Below, piece after piece: positions 8,701 through 17,238 of a DNA stretch of 64,000 bases; the stretch's first letter is position 1; each line of letters begins with the position of its first letter. Source of the stretch: CAVQBC01 sp963710665 (GTDB lineage: Bacteria; Actinomycetota; Thermoleophilia; Solirubrobacterales; Solirubrobacteraceae); contig CAVQBC010000004.1 in NCBI GenBank assembly GCA_963710665.1, positions 682,001 to 746,000 of the forward strand, read 5' to 3'. A program made the position numbers and the translations under genes. Below the pieces are notes generated by a model. That model did not search any database. It had not been told where the DNA came from and saw only the letters and a list, made by a program, of their open reading frames with translations.

Positions 8701-10341
8701 CTACATAGATTCGGGGGCGTCGACGCCCAGCAGCGTGAGGCTGCGGGCGATGACGCGCTGGGTCGCCACGCTGAGGGCGATCCGCAGCGACTCGAGCGAC
8801 TCCGGCTCGGCGCCCACCACGCGGCAGTCGCGGTAGAAGGCCGTGAAGCCCTGGGCGAGCTCGAGCGCGTAGTTGGCGATCCGGTGCGGCGCGCGCCGGC
8901 CCGCCGCCTCGGCGACCTCGCCGGGGAAGGCCAGCAGCAGCTTGACGAGCTCGCGCTCGGCCGGCTCGAGCACGACGCCCTCGCCGGGGCCGTCCCCCGC
9001 CGCGGCGATCGCCGCCGCCACGCGCTCGGAGCCGGCCTTGCGCAGCATCGACGCGATCCGCGCGTGCGCGTACTGCACGTAGTACACGGGGTTCTCGTTG
9101 GACTGCTCGCGGGCCAGGTCGAGGTCGAGGTCGACCGTCGTGTCGTGCGAGCGCTGGAGCATGAAGAAGCGCGCGGCGTCGACGCCGATCTCGGCGATCA
9201 GGTCGTCGAGCGTGATGAACTCGCCGCGGCGCTTGGACATCGAGGCGCGCGCGCCGCGCTCGACGATGTGCACGAACTGGAGGATCTGGATCTCGAGGCG
9301 GTCCGGGTCCTCGCCGAGCGTGGCGATCGCGGCCTTCATGCGGCCGATGTAGCCGTGGTGGTCGGCGCCCAGGACGTTGATGAGGCGGTCGTAGCCGCGG
9401 AGGAGCTTCTCCTCGTGATAGGCGACGTCGGCCGCGAAGTACGTCGGCTCGCCGGTCGAGCGCTGCAGCACGCGGGGCTTGTCGTCGCCGAAGTCCGTGG
9501 TGCGCAGCCACAGCGCGCCCTCGCTCTCGTACAGGTGGCCCTGCTCGCGCAGCCGCTCGTAGGCGACCGCGATCGGCGACGGCTCGCCCTGGTGCAGCGA
9601 GCGCTCGAGGAACCACCGGTCGAAGTCGACGCGGTAGGTGGCCAGCGTGGCCTTGATGCGCTCGAGCAGGATCGCCACGCCCGCCTCGGCCAGCGCGTCG
9701 GTGTCGGCCTCGGCGGCGCCCGGGATCTCCGCCGCGAGGTCCGCGACGTAGTCGCCCTGGTAGCCGTCCTCGGGGAGGTCCTCGCCGCGCGCCCGGGCCC
9801 GGATCGACTCGCCCAGCCGCCGGATCTGCGACCCGGCATCGTTGAAGTAGTACTCGCGGTCCACGCTGTGGCCGTGGAACTCGAGCACGCGCGCGAGCGC
9901 GTCGCCGTAGGCCGCGTGGCGGCCGCTGGCCGCCGTGAGCGGGCCGGTCGGGTTGGCCGAGACGAACTCGACGTTGATGCGCTCGGCCATCTCGGCCCCG
10001 CCCCCGCCCCACGCGTCGCCGGCCGCGAGCAGCTGCGCGACGGCCGCGACGTGCCAGGCGTCGGCCAGGAAGACGTTCAGGAACCCCGGGCCGGCGACCT
10101 CGACGCGGTCGAGCCCGTCGCCGAGGCGCTCGCGCAGCCCCTCCCCCAGCCGCTCGGCGATCGCCCGCGGCGGCGCGCCCATCGCGGGCGCGAGCAGCAT
10201 CGCGGCGTTCGTCGAGTAGTCGCCGAAGTCGGCCCGAGGCGGGCGCTCCAGCGTGGGGCGGGCGCCCGACGGCGCGGCGCCGTCGCGGAGGTCGGCGGCC
10301 GCCTGCTCGACGGCGGAGCGGAGCTGTTCGAGGGGCGTCAT
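8701..10341 (-). CDS. argS: Arginyl-tRNA synthetase
   Basis: 546 residues. The class I aminoacyl-tRNA synthetase core is evident: V-E-F-V-S-A-N-P-T-G-P-L opening the ATP site, the R-E-Y-Y-F-N-D-A-G-S-Q-I motif, G-A-D-H-H-G-Y, and S-M-S-K-R-R-G as the KMSKS loop, followed by the D-A-A-R-F-F-M-L-Q-R and Y-V-Q-Y-A-H-A-R anticodon-binding (DALR) region to R-V-I-A-R-S-L-T-L-L-G-V. The ArgRS N-terminal additional domain is present. Where other ArgRS have the H-x-G-H signature this one reads T-A-A-S, so both histidines are replaced. It is followed on the minus strand by the convergent ccdA; rlmH lies just upstream. Confidence 0.95.
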   Translation of the reverse strand: MTPLEQLRSAVEQAAADLRDGAAPSGARPTLERPPRADFGDYSTNAAMLLAPAMGAPPRAIAERLGEGLRERLGDGLDRVEVAGPGFLNVFLADAWHVAAVAQLLAAGDAWGGGGAEMAERINVEFVSANPTGPLTAASGRHAAYGDALARVLEFHGHSVDREYYFNDAGSQIRRLGESIRARARGEDLPEDGYQGDYVADLAAEIPGAAEADTDALAEAGVAILLERIKATLATYRVDFDRWFLERSLHQGEPSPIAVAYERLREQGHLYESEGALWLRTTDFGDDKPRVLQRSTGEPTYFAADVAYHEEKLLRGYDRLINVLGADHHGYIGRMKAAIATLGEDPDRLEIQILQFVHIVERGARASMSKRRGEFITLDDLIAEIGVDAARFFMLQRSHDTTVDLDLDLAREQSNENPVYYVQYAHARIASMLRKAGSERVAAAIAAAGDGPGEGVVLEPAERELVKLLLAFPGEVAEAAGRRAPHRIANYALELAQGFTAFYRDCRVVGAEPESLESLRIALSVATQRVIARSLTLLGVDAPESM

Positions 10342-10346
10342 CGGAC

Positions 10347-10754
10347 TCAATGATGGTAGGGCTCGCCGGCCAGGATCTTGTGGCCGCGGAACACCTGCTC
10401 GAGCAGCACCACCCGCGCGAGCTGATGCGGGAGCGTGAGCGGCCCGAACGAGAGCCGGTGGTCGCAGCGGTCGAGCTGCGTGCCGAACGGCCCGCCGATC
10501 ACGAAGCAGAGGTCGCGCCCCGACTGCCGGCGCTGCTCCAGCCAGCGCGCGAACGCCTCGGACGAGTAGGCCCGCCCGCCGGCGTCGAGCAGGGACAGGA
10601 AGGCGCCCTCGGGGATGCGCCGCGGCACGTGGTCGTCCTCGCGCACCTCGATCAGATCGACCCTGCAATGCCTGGAAAGGAGCTTCTCGTAGTGCGAGAC
10701 GTCGTCGGCGAACGGCGGTCGCAGCCGGCCCACGGCGAGGACGGTGATCCGCAC
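10347..10754 (-). CDS. rlmH: 23S rRNA (pseudouridine1915-N3)-methyltransferase RlmH
   Basis: 135 residues, typical for this SPOUT methyltransferase. Visible motifs: the F-V-I-G-G-P-F-G SAM-binding knot loop, L-S-F-G-P-L-T-L-P-H-Q-L-A-R, and the C-terminal L-L-E-Q-V-F-R-G-H-K-I-L-A-G-E-P-Y-H with the conserved YHH end. RlmH methylates pseudouridine 1915 in helix 69 of 23S rRNA. It starts with GTG only 19 bp from the divergent DUF3467 ATG and lies 5 bp upstream of argS, so the pair is probably one transcript. Confidence 0.95.
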   Translation of the reverse strand: MRITVLAVGRLRPPFADDVSHYEKLLSRHCRVDLIEVREDDHVPRRIPEGAFLSLLDAGGRAYSSEAFARWLEQRRQSGRDLCFVIGGPFGTQLDRCDHRLSFGPLTLPHQLARVVLLEQVFRGHKILAGEPYHH

Positions 10755-10759
10755 GGTGC

Positions 10760-10766
10760 GATACTA
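10760..10766. promoter_or_regulatory. Overlapping divergent -10 boxes in a 19-bp gap
   Basis: On the plus strand GATACT (10760-10765) ends 8 nt before the DUF3467 ATG at 10774. On the minus strand TAGTAT (complement of 10761-10766) ends 6 nt before the rlmH GTG at 10754. Both spacings suit leaderless transcripts starting at or next to the start codons. Confidence 0.45.
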
Positions 10767-10773
10767 CGACCGC

Positions 10774-11109
10774 ATGGCGGGCGACGACGACGACCGCGAG
10801 CGGCACATCAACATCCACACCTCGCCGGAGATCATGGCCGGGGTGTACGCGAACTTCGCGAACGTGTCGCACTCGGACTACGAGTTCACGATCACGTTCG
10901 CGCGGGTGGACCACGAGGTCGAGGACGAGGAGATCCCCGGCGTCGTGGTGTCGCGCATCAACCTCTCCTCGCGCTTCATGCGCGAGCTGATCGACGCGAT
11001 GGAGGACAACTACTCCAAGTGGCGCACGCGCGAGGGGATCAAGAGCCTGCCCGAGATCGAGGACCGCGGCGGCTCGCGCCGGCCGGACGGCGGCGCCGGC
11101 CAGGATTAG
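10774..11109 (+). CDS. DUF3467 domain protein
   Basis: 111 residues. The core reads I-N-I-H-T-S-P-E-I-M-A-G-V-Y-A-N-F-A-N-V-S-H-S-D-Y-E-F-T-I-T-F-A, then V-V-S-R-I-N-L-S-S-R-F-M-R-E-L-I-D-A-M-E-D-N. This matches DUF3467 (an immunoglobulin-like small domain, role unknown) over its whole length. A disordered Gly/Arg tail follows. The ATG at 10774 is preferred over an upstream GTG at 10744 because of the -10 box and because 10744 would overlap rlmH. The TAG stop forms the first bases of the hairpin at 11107. Confidence 0.82.
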   Translation: MAGDDDDRERHINIHTSPEIMAGVYANFANVSHSDYEFTITFARVDHEVEDEEIPGVVVSRINLSSRFMRELIDAMEDNYSKWRTREGIKSLPEIEDRGGSRRPDGGAGQD

Positions 11110-11133
11110 ATGGTTGGTTACCCCAACCATCTA
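11107..11133. terminator. Bidirectional hairpin between convergent genes
   Basis: TAGATGGTTGG (11107-11117) pairs perfectly with CCAACCATCTA (11123-11133) around a 5-nt loop. It includes the DUF3467 stop codon and ends 4 bp before the M48 protease stop. There is no T-run on either strand. The first ten bases, TAGATGGTTG, equal the end of the inverted-repeat element at 2853. Confidence 0.6.
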
Positions 11134-11137
11134 GTGC

Positions 11138-12361
11138 TCAGCCGCCGCGCTGCTCGCGCTCGAACGCGACCCCGGCGCCGATGCGCTCGAGGGTGGTGGG
11201 GTGCGTGCCCAGGAGGAAATGCGCCCAGTCGGGCGGGTCGACGTCCGCGACGTTCGTGATCGCGATCCGCCGCTCGAAGTCGATCTGCGCCTCGGCGTCC
11301 TGGGTGAGCTCCATCGCGTAGGCGTCGGCGCGCTGCTCGACCTGGCGCGAGAGCTGGTTTGAGACGCACATGATCACGGGCGTCACGATCGCCAGCGAGA
11401 GCGCCACGGCGGGGAGCACCGCGGGCGTGCCCTCGGCGCCCTCGGGGGCGAGGCGCCGGCTCAGCGTCGCGACCGCGAGCACGCCGAACGGCGCGACGAT
11501 CGCGAGCCACAGCAGCCCCCGCGGCACGTCGCGGAAGTGGACGTGCCCGAGCTCGTGGGCCACCACGAGGCGCGTCTCGTCGGGCGGGAAGTCCTCGATC
11601 AGGTTGTCGTAGATCACGACCCGCTTGGTCTGGCCGAGGCCCGCGACGTAGGCGTTGGCGCCCGTGGTCCGGCGCGACGCGTCGACCTCGTAGACCTGGC
11701 CGACGTCGACCCCCGCGCGGCGGGCGAGCGCGAGGACGTCGCTGCGCAGCTCGCCCTGCGGGAGAGGCTTGAAGGTGTTGAAGATCGGGTCGAGCACCAC
11801 CGGGGCGGCGATCGTGATGACGACGCCGTAGGCGACGACCAGGATCGTGCCCGGCGCCCACCAGCGCGGCCCGAAGCGCCGCATCATCACGAGCAGCAGC
11901 GCACCGCCGCCCGCGGCCAGCACTGCGCCGATCGCCTGGCTGCGCACCCAGTCCCACGCGTAGCCGCCCCATCCCTGCGTGACCAGCCCGACCTCGCGCG
12001 CACGCTGGCGCGAGGCGACGCTCACGGGCAGCGTGGCGACCGCGAGGGTCACGGAGAGCGCCGCCGCCGCGGCCGCCCCGGCGGCCACCGGGCGCCGGAA
12101 GTCGCGCGTGAGGATCGCGGGCGGGCGGCGGACGAGCACCACCAGGACCGTCAGCTCGACCGCGACCCTCAGCCCGAAGAGCCACAGCTGACCACTGCGG
12201 AACGTGTCACCCTTCTCGATCTGCGCCGGGCTGAAGTAGGCTCGCGGATCGACGGGAACCGGCTCCGGCCCGCGGTCGCGCGGTCGCATGAGCAGGACCG
12301 CCGCCTCGGCCACGACGACCGCCGCGACGAGGACGATCGGCAGGCGCAGCTTCCTCCGCAC
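11138..12361 (-). CDS. M48-family (Ste24-like) membrane zinc protease
   Basis: About 407 residues. An N-terminal membrane segment is followed by a long extracytoplasmic stretch and several more membrane helices, then the catalytic L-V-V-A-H-E-L-G-H motif (HExxH) and the downstream zinc ligand region R-Q-V-E-Q-R-A-D-A-Y-A. This is the CaaX-protease Ste24 layout, including D-P-I-F-N-T-F-K-P-L-P and T-G-A-N-A-Y-V-A-G-L-G before the active site. Bacterial members degrade or process membrane proteins. A TAGAGT box 7 nt upstream supports the GTG at 12361; an in-frame GTG at 12379 is the alternative. Confidence 0.9.
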   Translation of the reverse strand: MRRKLRLPIVLVAAVVVAEAAVLLMRPRDRGPEPVPVDPRAYFSPAQIEKGDTFRSGQLWLFGLRVAVELTVLVVLVRRPPAILTRDFRRPVAAGAAAAAALSVTLAVATLPVSVASRQRAREVGLVTQGWGGYAWDWVRSQAIGAVLAAGGGALLLVMMRRFGPRWWAPGTILVVAYGVVITIAAPVVLDPIFNTFKPLPQGELRSDVLALARRAGVDVGQVYEVDASRRTTGANAYVAGLGQTKRVVIYDNLIEDFPPDETRLVVAHELGHVHFRDVPRGLLWLAIVAPFGVLAVATLSRRLAPEGAEGTPAVLPAVALSLAIVTPVIMCVSNQLSRQVEQRADAYAMELTQDAEAQIDFERRIAITNVADVDPPDWAHFLLGTHPTTLERIGAGVAFEREQRGG

Positions 12362-12368
12362 CGAAGAG

Positions 12369-12374
12369 ACTCTA
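12369..12374 (-). promoter_or_regulatory. -10 box (TAGAGT) of the M48 protease gene
   Basis: Read on the minus strand, TAGAGT ends 7 nt before the GTG at 12361, as in the other leaderless-type starts of this window. Confidence 0.35.
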
Positions 12375-12412
12375 CGCACCGTCAGCCCCCGGGCCAACCG
12401 AGCCCCCGCCCC

Positions 12413-13144
12413 TTGCACATCGCCATCTGCTCCGACATCCACGGCAACCGTCACGCCTTCGAGGCGGTGATCGCCGCCGCCGAGGCCGCGGACGCCGAGG
12501 AGCTGTGGTGCCTCGGCGATCTCGTCGGCTACGGCGGCGATCCCGACGACTGCGTGCGGCTGGCGGCGGACCACTGCACGATCTGCCTGGCGGGCAACCA
12601 CGACCTCGCGGTCATCGACGTGCTCTCGCTGTCGGACTTCTCGCGCGGCGCCGCGCTCGCGGCGCAGTGGACCAAGGAGACGATCCAGCCCGAGACGCGG
12701 GACTACCTCGCCTCGCTCGAGCCCAAGGGCGCGGTGGGGAGCATCGGCCTGTACCACGCGTCCCCGCGCGATCCCGTGTGGGAGTACGTGCTCTCGACGC
12801 TCACCGCGGAGCTCTGCCTCGACGCCACCACCTACCGCGTGTCGATGATCGGGCATTCGCACGTGGCGCTCGCCTTCACCCGGCCCGACGGCGAGCCCGC
12901 CACCGGGGCCACCCGCCGCGCCGGCGAGGAGGCCGACCTCAGCACCGGCGAGTGGCTGGTCAACCCGGGCAGCACCGGGCAGCCGCGCGACGGGGACCCG
13001 CGCGCGAGCTGGCTGATGCTCGACACCGACGCCTGGACGGCCACCTGGCGGCGCGAGGAGTACGACATCGCGGGCGCCATGGCGTCCATCCGCGCGGCTC
13101 GGCTGCCCGATTCGCTGGCGGAGCGCCTCCAACATGGTCAGTGA
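12413..13144 (+). CDS. Calcineurin-like metallophosphoesterase, YfcE/MJ0936 type
   Basis: 243 residues from a TTG start. All metal-binding motifs are visible: C-S-D-I-H-G-N (D, H), L-G-D-L-V-G-Y-G (GD), L-A-G-N-H-D (GNH), L-Y-H-A-S-P and I-G-H-S-H. The arrangement matches single-domain phosphodiesterases of the YfcE/diadenosine-tetraphosphatase-like group. An extra segment rich in Gly, Ala and Arg lies between the GHSH motif and the closing N-P-G-S-T-G-Q-P strand. It is divergent from the M48 gene with a gap of about 50 bp and no Shine-Dalgarno site, so the start is uncertain. Substrate unknown. Confidence 0.85.
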   Translation: MHIAICSDIHGNRHAFEAVIAAAEAADAEELWCLGDLVGYGGDPDDCVRLAADHCTICLAGNHDLAVIDVLSLSDFSRGAALAAQWTKETIQPETRDYLASLEPKGAVGSIGLYHASPRDPVWEYVLSTLTAELCLDATTYRVSMIGHSHVALAFTRPDGEPATGATRRAGEEADLSTGEWLVNPGSTGQPRDGDPRASWLMLDTDAWTATWRREEYDIAGAMASIRAARLPDSLAERLQHGQ

Positions 13145-13161
13145 GGCGCATCGCCCCGTAC

Positions 13162-13167
13162 TAGCCT
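13162..13167 (+). promoter_or_regulatory. -10 box (TAGCCT) of the lipoprotein-kinase operon
   Basis: TAGCCT ends 10 nt before the ATG at 13178, with no Shine-Dalgarno sequence in between. Confidence 0.35.
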
Positions 13168-13177
13168 CTCTGGGCTC

Positions 13178-13719
<542 letters not shown>

Positions 13720-13723
<4 letters not shown>

Positions 13724-14946
13724 GCCCCGACCAGCTCTTCGCCGACCGCTACCGCCTGGAGCGCCGTCTCGGCGTGGGCGGCATGGCCACCGTGCAGCTC
13801 GCCTTCGACACGCGGCTCGAGCGCTACGTGGCGGTCAAGCTGCTGGCCGAGCACCTCGCCGAGGACGGCGCGTTCGTCAACCGCTTCCGCCGGGAGGCGC
13901 TCGCCGCCGCGCGGCTCGTGCACCCCAACATCGTGCAGGTCTACGACTTCGGGCTCGAGCAGGCCGGCGACCGCCAGTTCATCGTCATGGAGTTCGTCGA
14001 CGGCGCGTCCTGCGCGGAGCTGCTGCGCGACGAGGGCCGCCTCGAGCCCCGCGAGGCCGTCGCGGTCCTGACCCAGGCCTGCCGCGGGCTCGACTACGCG
14101 CACCGCAACGGCGTCGTCCACCGCGACGTCAAGCCCGGCAACCTGTTGCGCAGCCGCGACCACGTGGTCAAGCTGGCGGACTTCGGCATCGCCAAGGCCG
14201 CCGAGCAGTCCGACATCACCAAGGTCGGCTCGGTGCTCGGCACCGCCGCCTATCTGTCGCCCGAGCAGGCGCGGGGCGAGCCGGCCGGCCCGCCCGCCGA
14301 CCTCTACGCGCTCGGCGTCGTCTCCTACCAGCTGCTGACCGGCCGCCTGCCCTACGAGGCCGCCTCGCTGACCGATCTCGCCCGCCAGCAGGAGAGCGGC
14401 CCCCCGGTGGCGCCCGACGAGCTCGAGGCCGACGTCACGCCGGAGCTGGCGATCGCGGTGATGCGGGCCCTGAGCCCGACGCCCGAGAAGCGCTACGGGT
14501 CGGGCAGCGAGATGGAGCGCGCGCTGCTCGACGGCGCGCGCGGCGTCGTCCCCGCGCGGCCGACCGGCGCGACGCAGGCGCTCGGCGCCGCGACGGCGTC
14601 GACGCGGGCGCTCACGCGGGACCGCACCGCCGCGACGTCGGCGATGCCGCGCACGACCTCGCGCCGGGCGACAGGACAGATGCCCCAGGAGGCGCCGCCG
14701 CGCAGGGCGCCGTCCCGCGCGGCGCCCGCGGCCGCCCAGGCCCGCGGCCGGCGCAAGCGGCGCAGCCCGCTGAAGTGGATGGTCGCGCTCGTGGTCCTGC
14801 TCGCGCTGGCGGCGGGCGGCGTGGCCGTCTACCAGGCGACCACCGAGCAGACGCGCCAGGCGGTCCGCCTCAAGGAGCAGGTCCGCGGCGACGTGCAGGA
14901 CAGCGTCGACTCGATCAAGGATCTGATCCGCGACAACACGCGCTGA
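13720..14946 (+). CDS. PknB-type Ser/Thr protein kinase with one membrane segment
   Basis: 408 residues. The kinase domain (about 8-270) has the Gly-rich loop L-G-V-G-G-M-A-T-V, ATP-binding V-A-V-K40, catalytic H-R-D136-V-K-P-G-N, D154-F-G and the activation-loop G-T-A-A-Y-L-S-P-E-Q. A Thr/Ser/Arg-rich juxtamembrane linker (about 280-350) offers autophosphorylation sites. A membrane helix (353-371) leads to an outer tail of only ~37 residues with no PASTA repeats, so ligand sensing probably depends on a partner. The upstream coupled lipoprotein is the obvious candidate. Confidence 0.93.
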
Positions 14947-15004
14947 GGCGGCGCAGAGGTCCGGCGTCGCGGGTCGTGGGGCGTGGCCCGCGCACGGCGT
15001 GCCA

Positions 15005-15064
15005 TTCATCGAGTGTTGAAATTGGGCCACGGGAGCGCTACGCTCGCATTCAACAGTCGTTGAA
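15005..15064 (+). promoter_or_regulatory. Promoter and paired operators of the MFS gene
   Basis: -35 TTGAAA (15016-15021), 17 bp, -10 TACGCT (15039-15044). Two related palindromes flank it: TTCATC-N4-GTTGAA (15005-15020) over the -35 and a perfect TTCAAC-N4-GTTGAA (15049-15064) just after the -10. Their centres are 44 bp apart, about four helical turns. This is a typical TetR-family repression layout, and the TetR gene at 16630 is the likely regulator. Confidence 0.65.
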
Positions 15065-15088
15065 ACGTCGCCCGAGGAGGTCTCTCTC

Positions 15089-16663
15089 GTGGTTTCCGCG
15101 CCCACCACCACCGCGCCGACGGCGCACGCGCTGCGCTGGAAGACGCTCGGCGTGCTCTCGCTGAGCCTCGTGATCATCGGGCTCGACAACACGATCCTCA
15201 ACGTGGCGCTGCCCACGCTGCAGGAGGAGTTCGACGCGTCCGCCTCCACGCTGCAGTGGATGGTCGACGCCTACCTGCTGGTGTTCGCCGGGCTGCTCCT
15301 CGTCTTCGGGACTCTCGGCGACCGGCTGGGGCGCAAGCTCGCCCTGCAATCGGGCATCTCGATCTTCGGGCTCGCGAGCCTCGGCGCCGTGTTCGCCTCG
15401 AGCGCGGGCGAGGTCATCGCGATCCGCTCGCTGATGGGCGTCGGCGCGGCGCTGATCATGCCCGCGACGCTGTCGATCATCGCCAACGTCTTCCCGCCCG
15501 AGGAGCGCGGCAAGGCGATCGGGATCTGGGCCGCGCTGGCGGCCGTCGGCATCGGGCTCGGGCCGCTGGCCGGCGGGCTGCTGATCGACTGGTTCGACTG
15601 GTCGGCGGTCTTCCTGCTCAACGTGCCGGTCGCGCTCGCGGCCGTGCTGCTCGGCATCCGCTTCGTGCCCGAGAGCCGCGACCCGCGGCCCGGGGCGTTC
15701 GACGTCGCCGGCGCGGTGCTCTCCACCGCCGGCTTCACCGTGCTCGTCTACGCGATCATCGAGGCGCCCGAGGAGGGCTGGGGCAGCCCGCTCATCCTCG
15801 GCCTGCTCGCCGTCGCCGCCCTCCTGCTCGCCGCCTTCCTGTGGTGGGAGCGCCGGACCGACGAGCCGATGCTCGACCTCGCCTTCTTCCGCAACCCGCG
15901 CTTCAGCGTCGGGACGTTCGCCGTCAGCGTCGCGTTCTTCGCGCTCCTCGGCGGCATCTTCGCGCTGACCCAGTACCTGCAGTTCGCCCACGGCTACTCG
16001 GCGATCGAGGCCGGCGCGGTCATGAGCCCGATCGCGCCGGGGCTGGTCATGGGCGCCGGCTCGTCGAGCCGCGCGGTCGGGCGGATCGGGACGGCGCGGG
16101 TCGTCTCCATCGGGCTGACGGGCCTGGCGCTCGTGCTCGCGACCACGCTGCTGTGGGAGGCCGACACCGGCGCCGGCGTGCTGCTCGTCTGGTTCTTCGC
16201 CCTCGCGCTGTCGATGGGCTGGGTGATGGCCCCCGCCACCGACGCGGTCGTGGGCGCCGTGCCGGCCGCCCGATCGGGCGTCGCGTCGGCGATGAACACC
16301 GTCGCCCGGATGGTGTCCGGCGCGCTCGGCGTCGCCGTCATCGGATCGCTGGTGAACTCGCTCTACGGCGACGACCTCGAGTCGCGCCTCGCGGCCGTGC
16401 CGGCCCCGGCGCGCGACGCGGCGGCGGAGTCGATCGGCGCCGCCCACGCGATCGCCGCCCAGCTCCCGCCGCCGGCGGGGTCCTCGCTCATGGCCGAGGC
16501 CGCCGACGCCTTCGTCTCGGCGATGGGCGCCGGGCTGCTGCTCGCCGCCGCGATGAGCCTCGCGACCGCGGTGGTCGTCGCCCGGGTGCTGCGGCGGCGG
16601 CCGGCCGAGGCGGCCGCGCCCGCCGGCGTTCAGGCGCCCAGAGCGACGTCGCCCGTCAGGTAG
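15089..16663 (+). CDS. MFS multidrug exporter, EmrB/QacA (DHA2) type
   Basis: 524 residues with about 14 membrane segments. Signature motifs include L-D-N-T-I-L-N-V-A-L-P (motif D1), the G-x-L-G-D-R-L-G-R-K loop (motif A), and G-P-L-A-G-G-L-L (motif C of drug:H+ antiporters). It would export lipophilic or cationic drugs using the proton gradient. The GTG start has GAGGAGG 8 nt upstream and a strong promoter with two operators. Its 3' end overlaps the convergent TetR gene by 34 bp. Confidence 0.9.
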   Translation: MVSAPTTTAPTAHALRWKTLGVLSLSLVIIGLDNTILNVALPTLQEEFDASASTLQWMVDAYLLVFAGLLLVFGTLGDRLGRKLALQSGISIFGLASLGAVFASSAGEVIAIRSLMGVGAALIMPATLSIIANVFPPEERGKAIGIWAALAAVGIGLGPLAGGLLIDWFDWSAVFLLNVPVALAAVLLGIRFVPESRDPRPGAFDVAGAVLSTAGFTVLVYAIIEAPEEGWGSPLILGLLAVAALLLAAFLWWERRTDEPMLDLAFFRNPRFSVGTFAVSVAFFALLGGIFALTQYLQFAHGYSAIEAGAVMSPIAPGLVMGAGSSSRAVGRIGTARVVSIGLTGLALVLATTLLWEADTGAGVLLVWFFALALSMGWVMAPATDAVVGAVPAARSGVASAMNTVARMVSGALGVAVIGSLVNSLYGDDLESRLAAVPAPARDAAAESIGAAHAIAAQLPPPAGSSLMAEAADAFVSAMGAGLLLAAAMSLATAVVVARVLRRRPAEAAAPAGVQAPRATSPVR

Positions 16664-17238
16664 CGCTGCAGCGTCGGCCCGACCGCGGCGACGAGCGTCT
16701 CGGGATCGCAGGTGGCGATCGGCTCTACCCGCACCACGTAGCGGGCCATGATGATGCCGACCATCTGCGATCCCGCGAGGGCCGCGCGCAGCTCCGGCGA
16801 CGGCGCGTCGATCGCCATCGCGATGCGGCCGAGCAGCTCGCGCTCGAGGAAGCCGCGCAGCAGGTCGGCCGCGCGCTCGTTGGTGGCCGCCGAGCGCACC
16901 AGCGCGACGAACGGGCTGCCGCTGCCGGGGTCGTCCCACAGCGCGAGCAACGCACGGAGCAGCCGCTCGCCGAGGCCGTCGGTCCCGTCGCGCAGCAGCT
17001 CCTCGACCAGCTCTGCCGGGTTCACGGCCAGCGCCATGGCGGCGGCGAACAGCCCGTCCTTGCCACCGAAGAAGTAGCTGACGAGCGCGGCGTCGACGCC
17101 CGCGTCGGCGGCCACGTCGCGGAGCTTCGTCCCGTCGTAGCCGTGCTCGCCGAAGCGCGCGCGGGCGGCCTCGAGCAGCGCGCCGCGCGTGTCCTGCACG
17201 TCGGACCGCGGGCCGCGCCGGCGCTCGGGGCGGCTCAC
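16630..17238 (-). CDS. TetR-family transcriptional regulator
   Basis: 202 residues. The N-terminal helix-turn-helix reads T-K-L-R-D-V-A-A-D-A-G-V-D-A-A-L-V-S-Y-F-F-G-G-K-D-G-L-F, typical of TetR. The C-terminal ligand-binding domain ends near A-V-G-P-T-L-Q-R-Y-L, as in the TetR_C_33-type proteins. The GTG start overlaps the tgt stop (GTGA), so it may be transcribed with tgt. It converges on the MFS exporter gene and probably represses it through the two TTCAAC/GTTGAA palindromes at 15005-15064. Confidence 0.88.
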   Translation of the reverse strand: MSRPERRRGPRSDVQDTRGALLEAARARFGEHGYDGTKLRDVAADAGVDAALVSYFFGGKDGLFAAAMALAVNPAELVEELLRDGTDGLGERLLRALLALWDDPGSGSPFVALVRSAATNERAADLLRGFLERELLGRIAMAIDAPSPELRAALAGSQMVGIIMARYVVRVEPIATCDPETLVAAVGPTLQRYLTGDVALGA

